Source: an uncultured Bacilli bacterium
GTDB taxonomy: Bacteria; Bacillota_I; Bacilli_A; RF39; UBA660
NCBI GenBank assembly: GCA_947623825.1
Contig: CANQHQ010000008.1
Span: 1 to 42,607 of the forward strand
Length of the DNA: 42,607 bases
Direction of reading: 5' to 3'
A program made the position numbers and the translations under genes. The notes below the pieces were generated by a model that made no database searches, had not been told where the DNA came from, and worked only from the letters and a program-made list of their open reading frames with translations. This document shows, one piece after another, positions 1 through 7,274 of this stretch. Positions within the stretch are counted from its first letter, which is position 1. The number at the start of each line of letters is the position of its first letter.

Positions 1-68
1 AACACTTCGTTGATACCTACGCGTGTATTGAACTTTCATCAACTAGATATACGCCATGCACGGCGCAC
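1..68 (-). mobile_element. 5' end of a class C (IIC) group II intron, cut by the window edge
   Basis: Read on the minus strand, the sequence from position 68 outward begins GTGCGCCGTGCATGGCG and continues with a TCTAGTTGATGAAAGTTCAA stretch. This matches in order the start of bacterial IIC introns such as the Oceanobacillus iheyensis one as I remember it (GUGUGCC, GGCAUGG, then UCUAUAGGGUGAGAGUCCC). CGCC and GGCG can pair as the first small hairpin of domain I. The junction lies directly after a Rho-independent terminator and its T-run, which is the known insertion preference of class C introns. The ribozyme body and any reverse transcriptase gene would lie outside the window, so the call rests on 68 nt. 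An intact element cannot be shown here. Confidence 0.65.
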
Positions 69-71
69 AAC

Positions 72-101
72 AAAAAAAGATTTGTCAAAAAACAAATCTT
101 T
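72..101 (-). terminator. Rho-independent terminator of the giant prepilin gene
   Basis: On the minus strand AAAGATTTGT, loop CAAAAA, then ACAAATCTTT followed by more T. It is a perfect 10-bp stem and a T-run of seven. The stop codon at 100-102 overlaps the first base pairs of the stem. Confidence 0.9.
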
Positions 102-2373
102 AATAGACAATCACATAAGGATCTCCTATTGTTCCTGTTCCCGTTACCAAAGTCGTATTACTCAAGGTAATAACTGGACGAACTCCCGCTGTAATCCGAC
201 CTTCAACATTTCTCTTATTAGCTGCGTTATAGTAAACCGGACAATAATCAGAAGCACTAACACCCGACAAATCGCGCGAATCCGCAACACAATAATTACC
301 ATCATCCCCTTTATGATATTTTTGACGACTAATGAGGTAATACACTGTATTCGCACTAGCGATACCCGCAGCATTTTGACTCGTAGCGCTCTTCATTCCA
401 TTCAAATCCGTATAATAAACAGTTCGTTCCCAACATTTTACTGTAGCGCCGTGGAAATCACACCATCCAGAAGGATCCCCCGGACTAGCCGGATTCGTAC
501 CAACATGACGAGCAGCCGTTGCATACGTTCCATCCATATAAGCACGAGAAAGATTATTCAAAGTATCATAAATATTATTAATTCCTGTATATCCATAAAC
601 CGAAAGACTGCCAACACTCTGTGAACTGATAATCTGTAAACCATAACTAGAGTTATTATATAGAACTTGCCAAGTTCCAGTGTAAGAACTAGGAGTAAAC
701 GTTTGATCACTATAACCATTTAAAGATCTCGGACTCGTATAAGGGGTAGAAGATGGACGATAAATAACATAATCTCCAGGCTTTGCAACTTTCACGAGAT
801 CAAATCCCCTTGGAATATCAACGTTAGTCACATCATAATATCCACCATTCCCTGCATCATCATATAAATAAAGATGAACCCGATAGTTTTCCCCATAGTG
901 CTTAAAGGTACTCGTTGTAATATCACATCGATAGGAAGAAGCACTGCTATCCCAACTAGCATCAAACCATACCCAATTATTATAACTACCGCTTTGGGTG
1001 GAAGTTCGACATCGAACTTGCTTCACTCCAGATGCATTATCGGTTGCTTTAATATAAAGTTTTGCGAGATCTCTAGTTACATCTCCCCATGACCAACTGG
1101 TATGAACTGGTTTTTCCGTATCCATATGCATCTTTTGGCTATCGGAAAAGTCTCCTTTATTTCCCGCAACATCGACTGCCCGGAAGGTAACATTATTACT
1201 ACTGAAATTGTTCGGTGGTGTCCATGTATCACTGGTCGTTCCATAATAAGTACCATCTTTATAAATTTCATAATGCTTTACCTGTATATTATCCGTCGCC
1301 GATAACTTCACTTGAATCTTATTTTGCCATTTCTCAGAACTACTTCCACTCACATACTGAACTGTCGTCTTACTTGGTTTCGTCTTATCCATCTGAATGG
1401 CTAATTCTTTCACACCACTTTCTTTTCCGGCATTATCTACTACTTTTACCTGTAATGTTCCATAAATTGTTTGGTTAAGTGGAATCGTAATTTCATTCTT
1501 TGACGTAGAGTAAGTATGCCAATCCGATTCTTCCTTCTCCTTATAATAAACAGCTTTGATGCCACTTCCATCTAATTTGGGATATTTCGTCCGACAAGGA
1601 CTTTCTGCCACACAAGCATAATCTTTTGCCGTAATCTGTAGAATCGTATCTTTATTAGTGATTTCTCCACTATAACTAGTTCCCGATGTTTTACTTAGTT
1701 TGATTGATTCAATTACAGGTGCAACTGTATCAACTACTTGGACTGTTTTCGATATCTTTTTCGTTCGATAACTCCATGTAACCGTATTGGTAGAAAGAAC
1801 TGTTGTATCAATCGAAGAAGGATTTCCCTTCAACGTCGTAGAAATCAAATTCGACTCGTCTCCTACCCGTTCTGTTACCGTTGCTTCGGGAATCGTAAGT
1901 TCGTCACACTGTTTCACCGTCGTTGGTAAAGAAGCATTTAACGTGATATCATAGTTTCTTGCTTCGTTATTATTTCCTACATAACTACACTCTTCCTCTT
2001 CGGAAGTAAATTTATCTCCACATTGAAGACAAACATGATAGTCGTAACGATTGGTTCCCTTTTTAATCGCTGTCACCGTTCCGTCACAAGGATTCCCTTC
2101 TTCATCCTCTGGGACACTAATATACTTATTTTCACTAAGTTCAGAGATGGTCACCACCGTAGAATTTCCAATCTCTCTTGGATAAAGGCTCTTATAATCC
2201 AAAAGATAATCTCTTCCTGCGGCAAGGACATCGGTCTCTAATCCTCGATAATATTCAAGCGTTCCTTTCTTTAAATACCTTTCTACTGCTGGTAAGGCAA
2301 TTCCCAACAATATTGTCAAAATTACGAGAACAGCCAAAACCTCAATCAAAGTAAATCCATTTTTCTTTCTCAC
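100..2373 (-). CDS. Giant prepilin-like protein with Ig-like repeats
   Basis: The product is about 757 residues and starts with a class III (type IV pilin) signal: basic MRKKNG, cleavage motif GFTLIEV, and a hydrophobic helix to about residue 30. Ordinary pilins have 120-220 residues. The exposed part is rich in Ser, Thr, Tyr and Asn. Residues about 150-530 contain repeated bacterial Ig-like segments, recognisable by motifs such as DNAGKE, DVAGNKGD and DNASGVK. A separate C-terminal region of about 230 residues (with ATAARHVGTNP) may be a binding tip. Paired Cys residues around 100-135 and 255-265 suggest disulfides. The start is taken as GTG at 2373 because AGGAG sits 10 nt upstream; the in-frame GTG at 2382 is only 2 nt from that site. 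The gene has its own promoter and terminator. It is probably a minor pilin or adhesin exported by the type IV pilus or competence route, but no assembly ATPase or prepilin peptidase is in the window. Confidence 0.85.
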   Translation of the reverse strand: MRKKNGFTLIEVLAVLVILTILLGIALPAVERYLKKGTLEYYRGLETDVLAAGRDYLLDYKSLYPREIGNSTVVTISELSENKYISVPEDEEGNPCDGTVTAIKKGTNRYDYHVCLQCGDKFTSEEEECSYVGNNNEARNYDITLNASLPTTVKQCDELTIPEATVTERVGDESNLISTTLKGNPSSIDTTVLSTNTVTWSYRTKKISKTVQVVDTVAPVIESIKLSKTSGTSYSGEITNKDTILQITAKDYACVAESPCRTKYPKLDGSGIKAVYYKEKEESDWHTYSTSKNEITIPLNQTIYGTLQVKVVDNAGKESGVKELAIQMDKTKPSKTTVQYVSGSSSEKWQNKIQVKLSATDNIQVKHYEIYKDGTYYGTTSDTWTPPNNFSSNNVTFRAVDVAGNKGDFSDSQKMHMDTEKPVHTSWSWGDVTRDLAKLYIKATDNASGVKQVRCRTSTQSGSYNNWVWFDASWDSSASSYRCDITTSTFKHYGENYRVHLYLYDDAGNGGYYDVTNVDIPRGFDLVKVAKPGDYVIYRPSSTPYTSPRSLNGYSDQTFTPSSYTGTWQVLYNNSSYGLQIISSQSVGSLSVYGYTGINNIYDTLNNLSRAYMDGTYATAARHVGTNPASPGDPSGWCDFHGATVKCWERTVYYTDLNGMKSATSQNAAGIASANTVYYLISRQKYHKGDDGNYCVADSRDLSGVSASDYCPVYYNAANKRNVEGRITAGVRPVITLSNTTLVTGTGTIGDPYVIVY

Positions 2374-2397
2374 TGCTAGCACACTCCTATTATTTAC

Positions 2398-2426
2398 ATT
2401 ATATAATAAAAGCGAAACCCTATCAA
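2398..2426 (-). promoter_or_regulatory. Sigma-A promoter of the giant prepilin gene
   Basis: Minus strand TTGATA (2426-2421), 17-nt spacer, TATAAT (2403-2398). It begins where the T-run of the upstream PBP terminator ends, so the gene is transcribed separately. Confidence 0.8.
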
Positions 2427-2455
2427 TAAAAAAAAGAAGGTTTACAGTTCCTTCT
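2427..2455 (-). terminator. Rho-independent terminator of the PBP gene
   Basis: Minus strand AGAAGG, loop AACTGTAAA, CCTTCT and a run of T. The PBP stop codon (2442-2444) lies in the loop. Confidence 0.8.
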
Positions 2456-4460
2456 GAAAATAATAATTGGAAATTTCTCTCGCAATTCGTCGATTGACAT
2501 AACTATGAAAAGAAACACCGGTATTCGGATCTTCTACATCGGGAGAAGTAACCGCAATTGTCATCTCAGGATTCTCGTAAGGAGCATACCCAACAAACGC
2601 ATTACTTACCGTTTCCGTATCAATCTTGCCATCCCCATCGGTATCCAAAAAACTTTCACTCGTTCCCGTTTTTCCTGCTGGATGAGGCGCATCTCCCATC
2701 ACTCGCCTTCCTAATCCAATCGACATAACAGCCTCAAACCCTTCTTGTACTCGTTTTAAAAACCTTTCTTCTGTCTCTACTCGATTCATCAAAACAGGAA
2801 CCACTTCATAAGCCAAACTTCCCAACGTATCTGTTTTCGTTGGTTCATAGACTGCTTTCAATAAATGAGGTTGATACCGCGCACCATTAGAGGCAATGGT
2901 CGTCACGTACTGAGAAAGTTGAATCGGTGTATAAGTATCATACTGCCCAATCGCAAAGTTTAATAAAAATTCTGGCTTTACACTAGTTCCAATGTACCCC
3001 AAACTCTCCACAGGCAAATCAATCCCTGTTTTGACTCCCAATCCAAATTCTCCAAACGTTTTTCGATAAATAGAAAACGCATTCGTATCAATCGTGATTG
3101 GGGCATTATAAGAATAATTTGCCTTTCCCACACGCATCGCAATTTTAAACTGATAAACATTCGAAGACTCTGCTAAAGCAATGATATCGTTCAGTCTTCC
3201 AACCCGATGAGAAGAACATTTCGCCGGAATCGATCGAATTTTAATACACTCATCGGTCATCACTTCCCCAATTTGTAACACGCCCGTATTGTAACCCACC
3301 AACATCGAAGCACCCTTCACCACACTTCCTGGAGCCATCGGATCCGTCAAAGCATAAGGAGTAATATCTTTTCCATGATAACCCTTTTCATCAGAAACCA
3401 ATTGTCTACCAGAAATCGCCAAAATTTCCCCTGTATTGGGTTGCTGAATCACGACATAAGTCTTATTTAAAAAGCGAGTATTGGCTTCCCCTTTCGCTCG
3501 AATCAATTCTCGATCAATAATTTCATCCACTTTTTGTTGCAGTTCAATATCGATGGTTAACACCAAATCATTTCCTCGTTGTGCTTCACCAAAAGGTTCC
3601 AATTGAGAATCCGACCGTTTCAAATAAGTGGCCTTCGTCCCTTTTAAAAGAGATTCATATTGCTTTTCAAGATTACTAGTACCAACCCGATCCGTTAATT
3701 CATAATCCAACGCCAGGTAAGTATCTTTCTGTTCTTTCGGAATCGAACCGATATTACCTAAAACCGTTCGTAAAGTATCTCCATATAAATACTTTCTTTC
3801 CCAAGTCATCTTGGTATTGACACCCGATAAAAAAGCACTATTTTCAGAAAAATAAGAATATTCTTCGTCTGTCACATTCTCTTTTTTCAAAATTTTTTCT
3901 GAATAAGAATACCCCTGATTCATCAAATAATAAAGATAAGCCGCTTTCAAATCTTCTTCCGTATAAATAGATAAATCTTCTTCTGTAATTCTTTCTATTT
4001 TCAGTTCTTCTATTTCTTTTGAAGAAAGTTCCCTTCTCTTTAATTTCTCATATTCTTCTTCTGTAATCATTTCCGTCCCCTTTTCCGGATATTGGGCAAG
4101 ATAAAATTCTTTTAAGTTTCGAAGAAGAAGTTTACTAGCGTCGATTTCCAAATGAGTTCCAATCTGATATGCCAACGCAATTTCTTCTTTGGCAGTTATC
4201 TTTTTTGGTTTCTGATAATAAATAACAGGAACACTTACATTATCTACCAATAATCGATAATTTCGATCATAAATTCTCCCCCGTGGTGCACTTTCCCCCT
4301 CTACAATGACTTCTGTCATTTCTTTTAATTTTTTCTGATAATCAAATCGTTTTTGGTAAATAACCTGAAACAAAGTAATCCATAAGAAAAGAAAAATAAC
4401 CAGGACAAAAACTTCCACCACAGATAATCTTCGATGAATCTGCTCTAAAATTCTTCTCAT
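2442..4460 (-). CDS. Class B penicillin-binding protein (PBP2-type transpeptidase)
   Basis: This is a D,D-transpeptidase that cross-links peptidoglycan outside the membrane. Counting from the upstream in-frame ATG at 4472, one membrane helix lies at about residues 18-38. It is followed by the class B motif APRGRIYDRN (62-71) and a dimerisation/pedestal domain with a Glu/Lys-rich insert (about 130-210). The transpeptidase domain carries the catalytic triad motifs SVVK (383-386), SSN (436-438) and KTGTS (601-605). Length (about 670) fits PbpA/PBP2 of Firmicutes. The start is more likely ATG at 4460, which has GGTGA 5 nt upstream; ATG at 4472 has only a weak site. Whether it serves elongation or division cannot be decided, because no RodA/FtsW partner is nearby. 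It lies next to prepilin genes but has its own terminator. Confidence 0.93.
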   Translation of the reverse strand: MRRILEQIHRRLSVVEVFVLVIFLFLWITLFQVIYQKRFDYQKKLKEMTEVIVEGESAPRGRIYDRNYRLLVDNVSVPVIYYQKPKKITAKEEIALAYQIGTHLEIDASKLLLRNLKEFYLAQYPEKGTEMITEEEYEKLKRRELSSKEIEELKIERITEEDLSIYTEEDLKAAYLYYLMNQGYSYSEKILKKENVTDEEYSYFSENSAFLSGVNTKMTWERKYLYGDTLRTVLGNIGSIPKEQKDTYLALDYELTDRVGTSNLEKQYESLLKGTKATYLKRSDSQLEPFGEAQRGNDLVLTIDIELQQKVDEIIDRELIRAKGEANTRFLNKTYVVIQQPNTGEILAISGRQLVSDEKGYHGKDITPYALTDPMAPGSVVKGASMLVGYNTGVLQIGEVMTDECIKIRSIPAKCSSHRVGRLNDIIALAESSNVYQFKIAMRVGKANYSYNAPITIDTNAFSIYRKTFGEFGLGVKTGIDLPVESLGYIGTSVKPEFLLNFAIGQYDTYTPIQLSQYVTTIASNGARYQPHLLKAVYEPTKTDTLGSLAYEVVPVLMNRVETEERFLKRVQEGFEAVMSIGLGRRVMGDAPHPAGKTGTSESFLDTDGDGKIDTETVSNAFVGYAPYENPEMTIAVTSPDVEDPNTGVSFHSYVNRRIAREISNYYFQKEL

Positions 4461-4528
4461 AAACCTCACCATTCTTAGTTTGTTCTTTTTTTTCCATTTG
4501 TTACATATTTTTTATTAGGTGATAAAAT

Positions 4529-4783
4529 TTGTATAAAAATTTACTAAGACAATGGATTGCTTCTATCAAAGAAAAAGATTTAGAAACTTATCTAAAAAAT
4601 TATCAGTTATGGAAATCCAAAGAAGAATGTCAAATCCTCTACAGATATTTAAAACAAGATTGGGAAAAAATCTATGAGGGAGACCAAAAAACATTTGAAA
4701 AATTAAAAAAAGAAATTTCTCAAGAAACGTATGAAAAACTACTTTTTCTTTATCAAGATGCCAAAAAGAAATATCAATTCTAA
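4529..4783 (+). CDS. Small charged hypothetical protein
   Basis: This is an 84-residue, Lys/Glu/Tyr-rich, probably all-helical cytoplasmic protein (LETYLKNYQLWKSKEE, later LLFLYQDAKKKYQF). I do not recognise the family. Support for it being real: the start codon TTG has a good AGGTGA site 6 nt upstream, the reading frame ends just before a strong hairpin, and no longer frame competes on the other strand. It is divergent from the PBP gene, and one of only two full-length genes on the plus strand. No signal peptide or membrane segment is visible. Confidence 0.7.
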   Translation: MYKNLLRQWIASIKEKDLETYLKNYQLWKSKEECQILYRYLKQDWEKIYEGDQKTFEKLKKEISQETYEKLLFLYQDAKKKYQF

Positions 4784-4784
4784 A

Positions 4785-4814
4785 AGACCTTAGTCAACAA
4801 TGAGACTAAGGTCT
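4785..4814 (+). terminator. Hairpin after the small plus-strand gene
   Basis: AGACCTTAGTC, loop of 8, GACTAAGGTCT: a perfect 11-bp stem immediately after the stop codon, followed by a poor T tract (AATAATTT). It probably ends transcription of the small gene. The remaining bases to 4913 show no feature. Confidence 0.6.
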
Positions 4815-4913
4815 AATAATTTGGAATAACTGCTTTGAAATCATAATAGTGGTTACCTCTACTATTTGTATGAAATAAAATTTGAATAGAATCAAAAAAG
4901 GAATCGTCTTTAT

Positions 4914-5804
4914 CTACTTACTAGTTTCACATCCATATTTTTCTTCTATCCAACCTTTATGAAATTTCTTTTTACGAATCATTTCTATTTCTTCTTTATA
5001 AGGTGGAAACTCTCGATAAATATAAGGCGTTTCTAAAATCTTTGGCACTTCTTCTAAAAGAGGATGATAAATAACCTTTAAAAGAGAGTCGAACCCTAAC
5101 GTTCCATAACCAAGATTTTCATGGCGATCTTTATGAGCGCCTCTTTCATTTTTACTATCATTGACATGCACACATCCGATACGAGAAATTCCAATGATTT
5201 TGTCAAAGGTTTTTAAAAAGGCATCAAAATCAGATAAATCGTATCCCGCATCATTTAAGTGACAGGTGTCGATGCAAACCCCTAACTGCTCTTTTTTCTT
5301 CACTCCGTCTAGAATCGTTTGAACCTCTTCTAACGTTCTTCCTACTTCGCTTCCTTTCCCAGCCATGGTCTCTAATAAGATTTTAACCGGTCCATGATAA
5401 TTTTCAAGCACTTGATTGAGTCCATCGATAATATTTTGCATTCCCTGAGAAGCACCCACACCTACATGACTTCCTGGATGAAGGACAATCGAGGTAACAC
5501 CCAAGGCTTCACAACGTTCTAACTCTTCTTTCAAAAAACGAACCCCAAAATCCATATTTTGACGATTCGCAAGATTAATAATATAAGGTGCATGCACCAC
5601 TACTTTATCAAAAGAAATCCCATTTTCCTTCATCAAAGAAACTGCTTCCAGCGTCTTCGCTTCATCAATCGGATATCTTACTGTATTTTGTGGAGCCCCT
5701 GTATAAAACATAAACGTATTCGCTCCATAACTGATTGCCTCCTTCACACTCTTCACCAATTGATCTTTTTTATCAAAAGAAACATGAGATCCAATATACA
5801 ACAT
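4914..5804 (-). CDS. nfo: Endonuclease IV (AP endonuclease)
   Basis: This is a base-excision repair enzyme that cuts 5' of abasic sites using a trinuclear zinc centre. The TIM-barrel metal motifs are visible in order: HAPYIINLA, LHPGSH, ETMAGKG, CIDTCHLNDAGYD, HVNDSK, GAHKDRHENLG, and a Glu in ILETPYI. The product of about 296 residues matches the family length. The start is ATG at 5804 (MLYIGSHVSF), with GGAAGGAG 7-8 nt upstream; an upstream in-frame codon at 5831 would extend into the preceding pilin gene with no gain in homology. The start follows the pilin stop (5806-5808) by 1 nt, so the two genes share a transcript and are probably translationally coupled. That is an unusual partner for a repair gene. 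Confidence 0.96.
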   Translation of the reverse strand: MLYIGSHVSFDKKDQLVKSVKEAISYGANTFMFYTGAPQNTVRYPIDEAKTLEAVSLMKENGISFDKVVVHAPYIINLANRQNMDFGVRFLKEELERCEALGVTSIVLHPGSHVGVGASQGMQNIIDGLNQVLENYHGPVKILLETMAGKGSEVGRTLEEVQTILDGVKKKEQLGVCIDTCHLNDAGYDLSDFDAFLKTFDKIIGISRIGCVHVNDSKNERGAHKDRHENLGYGTLGFDSLLKVIYHPLLEEVPKILETPYIYREFPPYKEEIEMIRKKKFHKGWIEEKYGCETSK

Positions 5805-5805
5805 A

Positions 5806-6411
5806 TTATGCACTCCTTCCGCACTGATCACTACTATAAATTAAGGCATCCCAATTCACATAATACCCATAAGAATCCGTTTGTTGAATTTCTTCTAATC
5901 CTTTAATCGTATACAAAGAGCGACGAATTCCCTCTTCCGTACCACAAAAAGATTGAATCGTTAACTCCATCCGATTCTTGGCATTGCGAATAAAAAAAGA
6001 GGAATCTAATTTCGTTGACTCAGTTAAAGGTAACGCGTTTCTATCTTCATCCTGAACCGCTACATAATAACGATAGCGTGGTCGATTAGCCGTTCCAACA
6101 TTTACAACGGCAACATAAGATTTATTTTCTACATAATTGGAACCAAAAGGAGAATGAACGCCTCCTTGTTCTTTATTTAAAAGACTTGCAGAAACAATCG
6201 TCACATCATTGTAGTCCACAGGTGCTTGAAACCGCTCTAACACGATATCTTGACTAACCATCTGTTGACTAGAAAGAGCATCATCCACCAACAACTCCAC
6301 ACGAGAAGAATGAATATATCCTGAAACAGCAGTACTCGCAATCGTAAATAAAATTCCAAGAATCACCATAACAGCCAATAATTCAATGAAAGTAAAACCC
6401 TTTTTATCCAT
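5806..6411 (-). CDS. Prepilin-like protein (pilin B)
   Basis: The 201-residue product opens with MDKKGFTFIELLAVMVILGI, a class III prepilin signal with the cleavage Gly and the Glu at mature position 5. A typical N-terminal helix is followed by a beta-rich head. The segment VNVGTANRPRYRYYVAVQDE parallels VNAGTSEKPIYQYYVAANDG in the neighbouring pilin at 6527, so the two are paralogues. A Cys pair (in SFCGTEE and SDQCGRS) lies near the C-terminus. ATG at 6411 is preferred because AGGTGA lies 5 nt upstream; GTG at 6420 overlaps that site. An extended -10 (TGATATAGT) lies just upstream. The gene is followed by nfo after 1 nt. Confidence 0.85.
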   Translation of the reverse strand: MDKKGFTFIELLAVMVILGILFTIASTAVSGYIHSSRVELLVDDALSSQQMVSQDIVLERFQAPVDYNDVTIVSASLLNKEQGGVHSPFGSNYVENKSYVAVVNVGTANRPRYRYYVAVQDEDRNALPLTESTKLDSSFFIRNAKNRMELTIQSFCGTEEGIRRSLYTIKGLEEIQQTDSYGYYVNWDALIYSSDQCGRSA

Positions 6412-6489
6412 GACATTCACCTAAAATAACTATATCACAAATTCCATCGATACGAAAGGAAAAGACAAGAGACTTTCCTATTTTTGACA

Positions 6490-6515
6490 AAAAAAATCAT
6501 CCTTCCGGATGATTT
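6490..6515 (-). terminator. Rho-independent terminator after pilin C
   Basis: Minus strand AAATCATCC, loop GGAA, GGATGATTT, then a run of T. It lies 12 nt past the stop of the gene at 6527 and separates it from the pilin B-nfo pair. Confidence 0.9.
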
Positions 6516-6526
6516 ATTTATACGAA

Positions 6527-7168
6527 CTAACTTAACTCTTCCACACCAGTACTTGTATCAACTGTAAGTGTCGAAGAAGAATCTCCCTTGTCACTATTAT
6601 CAGTTTCTTTAGTAGATACATACTCGGCTTTACCACTTGGGTCATGAACATAAAGAGTCGCACCTTTTGTTGGAATTGTAACACCAGTAGATTCACGAAT
6701 TACATTTTCACTATCCATGTCATCTACTAATAGAATCTGTGCCTTAGAACTCTCACTACTCTTGGCATCTCCTAAAGAATATTTTCCATCGTTTGCTGCT
6801 ACATAATATTGGTAAATTGGTTTTTCACTCGTACCTGCATTCACGATAACAACAAATGATCCAGCTGTCCATGTTCCACCATAAGAACTTGTCGTTCCTC
6901 CACGGTCAAGATGATCCTTCAATTTATCAAATGGAATGACCGTTACATGATTTTGGTCAGATGGGAAATCAAATTCTCCTGACACAGATGCATTTCTTGC
7001 TGCATTTACGAACATGGTAACATTATCAATAAATCCTGATTTTCTTGAAGAGTTAATATATCCAGCAACCGCAGGAATTGCAACACCTAACAAGATAGCC
7101 AAGATAACGATAACAGCCAACAACTCAATTAAGGTAAACCCTTTCTTATTCATTTTTTTCATTTTCAT
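6527..7168 (-). CDS. Prepilin-like protein (pilin C, possible major subunit)
   Basis: This is a 213-residue prepilin with leader MKMKKMNKK, cleavage motif GFTLIELLAV and helix ILAILLGVAIPAVAGYI. The middle holds the shared core VNAGTSEKPIYQYYVAANDG, and the tail is acidic and rich in Ser and Thr (SSSTLTVDTSTGVEEL). Three Met codons cluster at the start; 7168 is used, with GGAG about 10 nt upstream. The gene stands alone between a near-consensus promoter and a strong terminator, as would suit a highly expressed major pilin. That role is inference, and a pseudopilin of a competence or secretion machine is equally possible. Unlike pilin B, it has no cysteines. Confidence 0.85.
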   Translation of the reverse strand: MKMKKMNKKGFTLIELLAVIVILAILLGVAIPAVAGYINSSRKSGFIDNVTMFVNAARNASVSGEFDFPSDQNHVTVIPFDKLKDHLDRGGTTSSYGGTWTAGSFVVIVNAGTSEKPIYQYYVAANDGKYSLGDAKSSESSKAQILLVDDMDSENVIRESTGVTIPTKGATLYVHDPSGKAEYVSTKETDNSDKGDSSSTLTVDTSTGVEELS

Positions 7169-7202
7169 AGTTTCATTACTCCTCTCTTTATTTTACAATC
7201 CA

Positions 7203-7231
7203 ATCATATCATACCCAATTTTCATCGTCAA
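7203..7231 (-). promoter_or_regulatory. Sigma-A promoter of pilin C
   Basis: Minus strand TTGACG (7231-7226), 17-nt spacer, TATGAT (7208-7203). A second TATGAT lies 5 nt upstream of the first. Transcription would start about 25-30 nt before the ATG. Confidence 0.8.
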
Positions 7232-7274
7232 TATACAATCCGAAAATTGTCACTAGATTGACAGATTGTTTTTT

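Noticed and set aside
10..624. A 204-codon open frame on the plus strand
   Set aside because: It lies opposite the giant prepilin gene, has no ribosome binding site, and its composition (runs of Arg, Ile, Thr) is typical of an antisense shadow.
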